NCBI GenBank assembly: GCA_002413185.1
Contig: DHWM01000070.1
Location: 1 to 7,518 of the forward strand
Reading direction: 5' to 3'
DNA: 7,518 bases
From: Actinobacteria bacterium UBA5182
GTDB lineage: Bacteria; Actinomycetota; UBA4738
In this document: positions 1 to 5,495 of the stretch, piece after piece
Position numbering within the stretch: position 1 is the first letter of the stretch
Layout: each line of letters starts with the position of its first letter
Notes under the pieces: generated by a model
What the model was told of the DNA's origin: nothing
Database searches by the model: none
The model's input: only the letters and a program-made list of their open reading frames with translations
Made by a program: the position numbers and the translations under genes

Positions 1-133
1 AGTCGTTCATCCGCGCCCCCTTCGAACGTGGGTGTCCGAGCTGCTCGCTCCGGACCGACCTGCATCGTAGCGACTGCGCGACGGGCGTGGTAAACCGCTC
101 GGCGTGACCGCCGCCCCCGCCGCCCTCGCCGCC

Positions 134-1273
134 ATGACGTTCGGCCTGAGCGACGATCACGCCGCGCTGTACCGCGACGCTGTGGCCTTCGGCGCCGAGC
201 ACGGCACGAAGTCATCGGCGGCCCTGTCCGGACGGATCGATCGCCCGCTCGTCGCGGAGCTGGCGGAGAGGGGGCTTCTTCCGCTCCTGTTCCCGCGGCG
301 GGTCGGCGGGACGGCGCCGGAGGATTCGGTCTCGGCGATGACGCTGTGCGTGCTGCGGGAGGCCATCGCCCAGGGCTCCACCCAGGCCGAAACGGCCTTG
401 GCCATGCAGGGACTGGGCGGGTACGCCATCGCGCAGGCGGGCACGGAGGAAGCGGTTCGCCGGTGGGTGCCGCCCATCGCTCGGGGCCAGGCGATCGCGG
501 CATTCGCGTTGACCGAACCCGAAGCCGGGTCGGACGCCGGGGCGGTCCAGCTTCGAGCAGAACGCTCGGCCGACGGTGCCTACCGCCTGACGGGGGCCAA
601 GACGTGGATCTCGAACGCACCCGACGCGGACGTCTACGTGGTGTTCGCCCGGACCACTCCCGAGGTGGGCGCGAAGGGCGTGACGGCGTTCGTGGTGGCC
701 GGGGACGCCCGCGGGCTCACCGGCGAGCCGATCGACCTCCTCGACGACCACGCCATCGGACGCCTCCAGTTCGACGGTGTGGCGGTTGCGGCCGCCGAGG
801 TCCTTGGTGAGGTCGACCACGGGTTCGGGGTGGCCATGCGGACGCTCGACCTGTTCAGGCCGAGCGTCGGGGCCTTCGCGGTGGGCATGGCCCAGGCGGC
901 GTTGGACGCTGCCCTGGATCACGCCAGGAGCCGGCGCGCCTTCGGCAAGCCCATCAGGGAGTTCCAAGCCATGTCGCACCTGCTGGCGGAGATGGCCACT
1001 CGAACCGAGGCGGCCCGGCTGATGGTCCGGGCCGCCGCTCGGGCCTACGACGAGGACGCCCCCGGGATCACCGGGCGGTCGGCCATGGCGAAGGTCTTCG
1101 CCACCGAGGCGGCCCAGTTCGTCGTGGACGGGGCCGTGCAGGTCCACGGCGCGGCGGGCCTGGAGCGCGGCCACCTGCTGGAGCGCCTGTATCGAACGGT
1201 GCGGGCTCCCCGGATCTACGAAGGCACGTCGGAGATCCAGCGGGAGGTCATCGCGCGCGAGCTGTACCGCTGA
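134..1273 (+). CDS. acyl-CoA dehydrogenase family protein
   Basis: FAD-dependent flavoenzyme of the acyl-CoA dehydrogenase superfamily, expected to introduce an alpha,beta double bond into an acyl-CoA and pass electrons to electron-transfer flavoprotein in the cytoplasm. From the ATG at 134 the protein is 379 residues, the usual family length. Visible marks are the FAD/substrate motif ALTEPEAGSD (about residues 125-134), TWISN (about 157-161), the FAD-contacting RRAFGKPI (about 268-275), the QVHGAAG segment (about 336-342) and the C-terminal YEGTSEIQ (362-369), whose Glu is at the catalytic-base position. A GTG at 104 would add ten residues of Ala/Pro-rich sequence. I prefer 134 because MTFGLSDDH begins where family members normally begin, but neither start has a clear Shine-Dalgarno site. 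The gene is convergent with the SnoaL-like gene, 13 bases away. The substrate cannot be read from sequence; a branched, aromatic-derived or alicyclic acyl-CoA is possible. Confidence 0.93.
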   Translation: MTFGLSDDHAALYRDAVAFGAEHGTKSSAALSGRIDRPLVAELAERGLLPLLFPRRVGGTAPEDSVSAMTLCVLREAIAQGSTQAETALAMQGLGGYAIAQAGTEEAVRRWVPPIARGQAIAAFALTEPEAGSDAGAVQLRAERSADGAYRLTGAKTWISNAPDADVYVVFARTTPEVGAKGVTAFVVAGDARGLTGEPIDLLDDHAIGRLQFDGVAVAAAEVLGEVDHGFGVAMRTLDLFRPSVGAFAVGMAQAALDAALDHARSRRAFGKPIREFQAMSHLLAEMATRTEAARLMVRAAARAYDEDAPGITGRSAMAKVFATEAAQFVVDGAVQVHGAAGLERGHLLERLYRTVRAPRIYEGTSEIQREVIARELYR

Positions 1274-1286
1274 GGAGGCGCCCGAC

Positions 1287-1712
1287 CTATGGGGTGGGGA
1301 TGGCCCCGATCTGCATCATCATCCCCATGGCGTCGTACACGCCCCAGTGTTCGACCATCTTCCCGTTCTCGAAGCGGAGGATGTCGATGCCCTCGATCGA
1401 GACGGGCTTGCCGGAGGCGGGGACCCCCATGAACTCGCCCTGATGCGTGCCCACGATGCGGCTCCGGACCGCCACCCTGTCGCCTTCGGCCACCATCTCG
1501 TGGACCTCCGTGCGCATGTCGGGGAACGCGCTCTTCAGCATCCGGAAGATGTACTTGACGCCCTCCCGCCCAGCGGGTTGCCCAGGGAACGGGCTGTGGT
1601 CCACCGCGTCGGGAGGGATCATGTCGTCGAACGCGTCGACGTTGCCCTTGTCGCCCTCCTCGATGAACCGCTGCACCATGTTCTTGTTCTCCTGGGTGAG
1701 GTTGATCGCCAT
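1287..1712 (-). CDS. SnoaL-like (NTF2-fold) ester cyclase family protein
   Basis: A 141-residue single-domain protein of the SnoaL-like/ester cyclase group within the NTF2-like alpha+beta cone fold. Family features: a helical N-terminus (residues 6-30), the DHSPFPGQPAGREGV segment (38-52) lining the pocket entrance, FPDMRTEVHEMVAEGDRVAVR (63-83) forming the first strands, the GTHQGEF turn (88-94), EGIDILRFENGKMVEHW (107-123), and Asp110 and His122 as candidate polar pocket residues. SnoaL itself closes a ring in polyketide synthesis, but most small relatives are uncharacterised hydrolases, isomerases or binding proteins, so no reaction is assigned. The ATG start is well supported by a strong AGGGAGGA site at 1717-1724, four bases upstream. 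It is the last gene of the reverse cluster, 38 bases after the AI-2E-type transporter, so it may be co-transcribed, though its strong own ribosome site allows independent translation. Confidence 0.88.
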   Translation of the reverse strand: MAINLTQENKNMVQRFIEEGDKGNVDAFDDMIPPDAVDHSPFPGQPAGREGVKYIFRMLKSAFPDMRTEVHEMVAEGDRVAVRSRIVGTHQGEFMGVPASGKPVSIEGIDILRFENGKMVEHWGVYDAMGMMMQIGAIPTP

Positions 1713-1716
1713 CCTG

Positions 1717-1724
1717 TCCTCCCT
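1717..1724 (-). promoter_or_regulatory. Strong ribosome binding site of the SnoaL-like gene
   Basis: AGGGAGGA on the minus strand, four bases before the ATG at 1712. It is the clearest Shine-Dalgarno sequence in the reverse cluster, where the other genes have weak or no such sites, and it fixes the start of the SnoaL-like gene. Confidence 0.75.
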
Positions 1725-1750
1725 TCGATCATCCGGGGCAGCAGCTTACG

Positions 1751-2908
1751 TCAGGCGGGGGGTGGGACGGGACCGGCGGCACCCGTCGGAGGGCGAGGCG
1801 GAGCCACCTCCGAGGCACCCGGCCCCGGGATCTCGATCCGGCCCAGCAGCCATATCTCGCGGACGATGACCTTGATGGCGGCGGCCAGCGGCAGCGCCAG
1901 GAGCGCGCCCGCCAGGCCGCCCAGGCTCGCTCCGATCAGCACGCTGATGATGACGGCAGCCGGAGAGAGATCGACGGCCTTCTTCATCACCCGTGGAGCG
2001 ATCACGTAGTTCTCCACCTGCTGGTAGACGATGAAGTAGCTCAGCGTGGCAACGGCGTCGCCCCAGGACGAGAACGCCGCCACGATCACGGCGACCACGG
2101 CGCCGAGCGTCGCGCCCACGGTGGGGATGAGGTCGGCGATGGCCACCCACATCGCCAGTGCAGCCGGGAACGGCACTCCGATGATCACCAGCGCGACGAA
2201 CGCGAAGACCCCCGCGACGATGGAGATGCCGATGTTCCCGGACACGTATCCGCCGATCCGTTGCAGCGCCTCGTGGAAGATCCGGAGGTTGCGCTGGCGA
2301 TGCTCGCCGGCCACGAGCCCCTGTGCCATCTCCTCACCGCGAGGCAGGGCGGTCAGGAAGTAGATCGTCAGGATCCCCACGGTGAGCAGGTTGAAGATGA
2401 TGCCGGCGATGCTCTTGGTGATCCCGAGGATCGTGCCGAACGAGGCGGAGGCCAGCGACGGCAGCTTCGACGTGGCGTCGCGCAGGCGCTGCGAGATGTG
2501 GTACTTCCGTTCGAGGTCGGCGACGAAGCCCGTGGCATGGCCCTGGCGCAACCGGTCGATGTAGTCGGGGATGGTCCTGGCGAGCTGGCGGACCTCCCGG
2601 ACGATCGGCGGGATGACCAGCCAGCCGAACAGGACGATGAACACCACCGTGGCCAGGAAGATGACGGCCACGGCCCAGCCCCGGCTGAACCCCCAGCGCT
2701 CCAGGCGGCGCACCGGCGGGTCCAGCCCCACCGCCAGCACCGCCGACACCAGCACCAGGAGGAGCACGCTTCGAACCGCCCATGCCGCGGCCAGGACGGC
2801 CAGGACCGCCACCACCGTCAGGGTGATCCTGGCGTAGTGGCCCATCGGGGGGAGTCGTAGTTCCGCCACGTGGGTACTCTCGGGCCTCGGGGAGGCCGTT
2901 TCCAGCAC
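1751..2908 (-). CDS. AI-2E/PerM-family transporter
   Basis: Integral membrane protein of the AI-2E transporter (PerM/YdiK/TqsA) family; characterised relatives export autoinducer-2 or act in Na+(Li+)/H+ exchange, but substrates are generally unknown. The 385 residues show hydrophobic segments at about 27-62 (two helices), 77-100, 160-187, 222-262 (two), 265-281, 288-303 and 316-348. The soluble stretch at about 101-158, rich in charged residues, sits between the early and later helices as is usual. The family signature is clear: IADLIPTVGATLG (257-269), then ENYVIAPRVMKKAVDLSP (299-316) followed by the Gly/Ala/Leu-rich last helices. The tail (361-385) is Pro-rich. The GTG at 2908 is the longest start; GTG 2869 and ATG 2845 (residue 22, MGHYARITL) are alternatives that keep all helices, and no candidate has a convincing ribosome site. 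It lies 31 bases after the RidA-family gene. Family is secure, substrate unknown. Confidence 0.92.
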   Translation of the reverse strand: MLETASPRPESTHVAELRLPPMGHYARITLTVVAVLAVLAAAWAVRSVLLLVLVSAVLAVGLDPPVRRLERWGFSRGWAVAVIFLATVVFIVLFGWLVIPPIVREVRQLARTIPDYIDRLRQGHATGFVADLERKYHISQRLRDATSKLPSLASASFGTILGITKSIAGIIFNLLTVGILTIYFLTALPRGEEMAQGLVAGEHRQRNLRIFHEALQRIGGYVSGNIGISIVAGVFAFVALVIIGVPFPAALAMWVAIADLIPTVGATLGAVVAVIVAAFSSWGDAVATLSYFIVYQQVENYVIAPRVMKKAVDLSPAAVIISVLIGASLGGLAGALLALPLAAAIKVIVREIWLLGRIEIPGPGASEVAPPRPPTGAAGPVPPPA

Positions 2909-2929
2909 CCTGGGCGGGGATGGCCTCAG

Positions 2930-2951
2930 CCGGCTGGTCTCAACCGGCCGG
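2930..2951 (-). other. Hairpin across the RidA stop codon
   Basis: A 22-base inverted repeat with a 9-bp stem (one G-T wobble) and a four-base loop, CCGGCTGGT / ACCGGCCGG. The stop codon of the RidA-family gene (2940-2942) sits at the loop. No T-run follows in the direction of transcription, so it is not a classical intrinsic terminator. It could weaken read-through to the transporter gene, act as an mRNA stability or processing element, or be a by-product of GC-rich coding sequence. Confidence 0.4.
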
Positions 2952-3374
2952 GATCACGGCGACGCACACGAGCTCGACCTTCGCCCTGCCCACCAGGCCC
3001 TTCACCTCGATCAGCGCCTTCGCCGCGAAATGCTTCCCGAAGTGCCGCCGGTACGCTTCTCCGATGGGCTTGGAAGCCTCCAGATACCCGGCGAGGTCGG
3101 TGGTGAAGATCTGCATCGAGACCAGGTGCTCGGGCTCGGCGCCGGCCGATCGCAGCGCCGTGATGACGTGCGCGGCAGCTGTGTCGAACTGCGTGACGAT
3201 GTCCTCGCCCGGAAGCTCGCCGTCCGGGCCGTGGGCCGTCTGCCCCGCCAGGTAGATCGTCGTGCCGGCCACGGGCACGACCACGTGGGAGAACCCTGCG
3301 GGAGGACCGAGTCCCTCCGGGTTGACGATCCGGTGCGGCGGTGGCGGTAGCGGCGGCGGATCGCCGGCCGTCAT
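2940..3374 (-). CDS. RidA-family protein (YjgF/YER057c/UK114), non-archetypal
   Basis: A 144-residue member of the Rid family, small trimeric proteins, many of which hydrolyse enamine/imine intermediates with release of ammonia; one branch contains 2-aminomuconate deaminase. Family sequence: IVNPEGL (16-22), GFSHVVV (27-33), IYLAGQTA (40-47), a central helical region ending in AGAEPEHLVSMQIFTTDL (77-94), and the last strand AKVELVCVAVIP (131-142). A Pro-rich leader (residues 6-13) precedes the domain. The Arg that defines archetypal RidA (Arg105 in E. coli) is replaced by Lys119, the Tyr17 position appears to be Ser, and of the two late Glu residues only the first (Glu134) is kept. It is therefore unlikely to be the housekeeping 2-aminoacrylate deaminase. 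Its ATG overlaps the stop of the upstream crotonase gene as ATGA, implying translational coupling. Context with a glutaryl-CoA dehydrogenase and a nearby tryptophan dioxygenase suggests deamination of an aromatic-amine-derived intermediate; that is inference. Confidence 0.9.
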   Translation of the reverse strand: MTAGDPPPLPPPPHRIVNPEGLGPPAGFSHVVVPVAGTTIYLAGQTAHGPDGELPGEDIVTQFDTAAAHVITALRSAGAEPEHLVSMQIFTTDLAGYLEASKPIGEAYRRHFGKHFAAKALIEVKGLVGRAKVELVCVAVIPAG

Positions 3375-4201
3375 CGGCCGGTCCACTTCGGGTCGCGGCC
3401 CTCCGTGAACGCCGCGAAGAACTCCGCGTGGTCCGCGGACTTCATCAGAAGCGCCTGGGTCATCGCTTCGAGCTCGAGGGCCCCGGCCAGGCTCATGTCG
3501 AGCTCCTTCGTCAGGAGCATCTTGGTGCTGGCATACGCCAGGGCCGGGCCCTGGGCCAGCCGTCGGGCGAGCTCCCCGGTGGACACCATCAGCCCGTCGT
3601 CTTCGACCACCTCTGAAGCCAAGCCGAGGTCGAACGCGCGGTGGGCGTCGACCCTGTCGCCCAGCATCAGCAGCTCGGTGGCCCGGCCCAGTCCCACCAG
3701 GCGGGGCAGGAGATAGGCCGAGCCCATGTCGGCGCCGGCCAATCCGACCTTCGTGAACAGGAACGCGAACGAGGCGGAGCGGGCCAGGATCCGGAAGTCC
3801 GCCGCCAGCGCGATCACCGAGCCGGCGCCCGCCGCCACGCCGTTTACCGCGGCGATGATCGGCAGCGGGCATTCCCGCATCCGCTGCACGACCGATCCAG
3901 TCATCCGCGTGAAGTCCAGCAGCGCACCCGGATCCATCTGCAGGAGCTCGCCGATGATCTCCTGGACGTCGCCGCCCGAGCAGAAGCCTCGGCCTTCCCC
4001 GGTGATCACCAGGACGCGGACGTCGTCCCGGTGGGGAAGCTCGCCCAGCAGATCTCTGAGGTCCGCGTAGACGTCGAACGTCAGCGCGTTGAGCTTGTCG
4101 GCACGCTGGAAGGTCAGCGTGGCCACGCCGGCATCGTCGGCCTCGAACCCGAAGTGCTTCCACTCGGATGTGAACCCGGCCGACGCCCTGAACGGCGCCA
4201 T
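3371..4201 (-). CDS. enoyl-CoA hydratase/isomerase (crotonase) family protein
   Basis: A 276-residue crotonase-fold protein acting on a CoA thioester in the cytoplasm. Domain order is typical: early strand GVATLTFQRADKLNALTF (25-42), first oxyanion-hole motif GRGFCSGGD (70-78), second oxyanion segment AAVNGVAAGAGS (117-128), then LLPRLVGLGRATELLMLGDRV (164-184) and a C-terminal trimerisation helix region. By alignment to rat enoyl-CoA hydratase, both catalytic glutamates are absent: Glu144 corresponds to Val129 and Glu164 to about Phe149. An Asp at 158 (AGADMG) lies where some isomerase/dehalogenase-type crotonases place an acidic residue. Simple hydration of crotonyl-CoA from the adjacent glutaryl-CoA dehydrogenase is thus not assured; isomerisation or ring-opening hydrolysis is possible. 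The start is five bases after the dehydrogenase stop and the end overlaps RidA by four bases. From memory, relatives of this type sit beside salicylyl-CoA/2-aminobenzoyl-CoA catabolic genes. Confidence 0.92.
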   Translation of the reverse strand: MAPFRASAGFTSEWKHFGFEADDAGVATLTFQRADKLNALTFDVYADLRDLLGELPHRDDVRVLVITGEGRGFCSGGDVQEIIGELLQMDPGALLDFTRMTGSVVQRMRECPLPIIAAVNGVAAGAGSVIALAADFRILARSASFAFLFTKVGLAGADMGSAYLLPRLVGLGRATELLMLGDRVDAHRAFDLGLASEVVEDDGLMVSTGELARRLAQGPALAYASTKMLLTKELDMSLAGALELEAMTQALLMKSADHAEFFAAFTEGRDPKWTGR

Positions 4202-4206
4202 GCGGG

Positions 4207-5415
4207 TCAGTCGAACGCCGCCAGGCCGGTGATGGCCTGGCCCAGGATGAGCGTGTGGATCTCGCTTGTGCCCTCATACGTGAGCACCGATTCGAGGTTG
4301 TTCATGTGCCGGATCACCGGGTACTCGAGTGTGATGCCGTTGGCCCCCAGGATCGTTCGAGCCTGCCGAGCGATCGCCAGGGCTTCCCGGACGTTGTTGA
4401 GCTTGCCCAGGCTCACGTGCTCGGGCCGGACGCGGCCCTCGTCCTTCATCCGGCCCAGGTGCAGCGCCAGCAGCACTCCCTTGTTGAGCTCGACCAGCAT
4501 GTCGGCCAGCTTCTCCTGGGTGAGCTGGAAGCCCCCGATGGGTTTGCCGAACTGCACTCGCGACTTCGCGTACTCAAGCGCGGTCTGGTAGCAGGATCGA
4601 GCCGCCCCCATTGCTCCCCACACGATGCCGTACCGCGCCTCGCTCAGGCAGGACAGTGGCCCCTTCAATCCCGTCACGCCCGGGAGGACAGCCTCCTCCG
4701 GCAGCCTGCAGTCCTCGAGGACCAGCTCCGAGGTGACGCTTGCCCGGAGCGAGAGCTTGCGTTCGATGTCCTTCGTCGAGAATCCCGGCGTCCCGCGCGG
4801 CACCAGGAACCCGCGGATCCCTTCGTCGGTTCGGGCCCACACTACCGCCAGGCCGGCGATGCCCCCGCTGGTGATCCACATCTTCGTGCCGTTCAGCACC
4901 CAATCCGGGCCCTCCCGGCGGGCGGCCGTTCGCATGTTCGAGGGATCGCTCCCGAAGTCCGGCTCGGTCAGGCCGAAGCACCCGATCACCTCGCCGGCGG
5001 CCATCCTGGGCAGCCACTCCTGCTTCTGTTCCTCGGACCCGAACTTCCAGATGGGGAACATGGCCAGCGAGCCCTGGACGGAGACGAACGACCTGAACCC
5101 GCTGTCGCCGGCCTCGAGCTCCATGCACGCCAGGCCGTAGCTGACCGCGTTGGTCCCGGCGCACCCGTACCCGGTGAGGTGCATCCCGAGGAGCCCGAGC
5201 TGCCCGAGCTCGCCCGCCACCTCGGTAGGGAACTCCCCGCGATCGAACCATCCCTCGATCCCCGGGAGGATGCGGTCGCGGACCCACCCTCGCGTGGCGT
5301 CGCGGATCATGCGCTCCTCGTCGGAGAGCAGCGCATCGACGTCGAGGAAGTCGAGGGGATCGAGCGCCGCCGGCGAGCCTGTTCCGGCCGCGCGCCTGGC
5401 TTCGGTGGTCGCCAT
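4207..5415 (-). CDS. gcdH: glutaryl-CoA dehydrogenase
   Basis: FAD enzyme that oxidises and decarboxylates glutaryl-CoA to crotonyl-CoA and CO2, a late step of lysine and tryptophan breakdown, feeding electrons to ETF. The 402 residues match the mature-enzyme family length. Signatures close to human GCDH: GYGCAG (82-87), DSGFRS with Arg108 at the position that binds the glutaryl carboxylate, GCFGLTEPDFGSDPS (145-159), LNGTKMWIT (174-182), FSLRAS-like LSLRAS (221-226), ARYGIVWG (260-267), RVQFGKPI (286-293), IARQARTILGANGI (348-361) and TYEGTSEIH (379-387) with Glu381 as catalytic base. N-terminal 18 residues are variable and Ala/Thr-rich. The ATG at 5415 lies 11 bases below a TATAAA box, so the mRNA leader is probably only a few bases. 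First gene of the reverse operon and divergent from the tryptophan 2,3-dioxygenase. A related dicarboxylyl-CoA substrate, or non-decarboxylating activity, is possible but less likely. Confidence 0.93.
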   Translation of the reverse strand: MATTEARRAAGTGSPAALDPLDFLDVDALLSDEERMIRDATRGWVRDRILPGIEGWFDRGEFPTEVAGELGQLGLLGMHLTGYGCAGTNAVSYGLACMELEAGDSGFRSFVSVQGSLAMFPIWKFGSEEQKQEWLPRMAAGEVIGCFGLTEPDFGSDPSNMRTAARREGPDWVLNGTKMWITSGGIAGLAVVWARTDEGIRGFLVPRGTPGFSTKDIERKLSLRASVTSELVLEDCRLPEEAVLPGVTGLKGPLSCLSEARYGIVWGAMGAARSCYQTALEYAKSRVQFGKPIGGFQLTQEKLADMLVELNKGVLLALHLGRMKDEGRVRPEHVSLGKLNNVREALAIARQARTILGANGITLEYPVIRHMNNLESVLTYEGTSEIHTLILGQAITGLAAFD

Positions 5416-5426
5416 GTCGCCCCAAC

Positions 5427-5454
5427 TTTATACGGGGACGTTCGGAGTGGGTAA
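5427..5454 (-). promoter_or_regulatory. Putative promoter of the gcdH operon
   Basis: On the minus strand TTACCC (5454-5449) and TATAAA (5432-5427) are separated by 16 bases. The -10 match is good (5 of 6) and the -35 match is modest. Transcription would start about 5419-5421, leaving roughly four to six bases before the ATG at 5415. The same AT-rich patch is the only one in the divergent region, so a tryptophan-dioxygenase promoter and any regulator site may overlap it. Confidence 0.55.
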
Positions 5455-5495
5455 GCTTCGGTCCGGCCACCCGTCCCGGCGGTGGGGGGGACGTC

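Noticed and set aside
1..103. Possible start of a reverse-strand gene at the left edge (ATG at 10-8)
   Set aside because: Only three codons would be inside the window; nothing can be supported. No promoter for the downstream dehydrogenase was convincing in this stretch either.
212..1174. Reverse-strand open frame of about 320 codons
   Set aside because: Antisense to the acyl-CoA dehydrogenase; composition is Arg/Gly/His-rich and no motif is seen.
1290..1316. GGGG/CCCC pairing near the end of the SnoaL-like gene as a terminator
   Set aside because: The stem is four base pairs and lies inside coding sequence, with no T-run.
3375..4277. Upstream extension of the RidA reading frame (445 codons in total)
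   Set aside because: The extension runs out of frame through the crotonase gene and is Arg/Gly-rich; only the part from ATG 3374 has Rid-family sequence.
5420..5437. CCCC-AACTTTATAC-GGGG as an operator palindrome
   Set aside because: Only four GC pairs flank a non-symmetric centre that is the -10 region; too weak to call a regulator site.
4255..5454. Long forward-strand open frame (about 400 codons) antisense to gcdH
   Set aside because: It mirrors the full-length, motif-complete glutaryl-CoA dehydrogenase; its translation is Pro/Arg/His-rich with no recognisable domain, typical of antisense frames in high-GC DNA.
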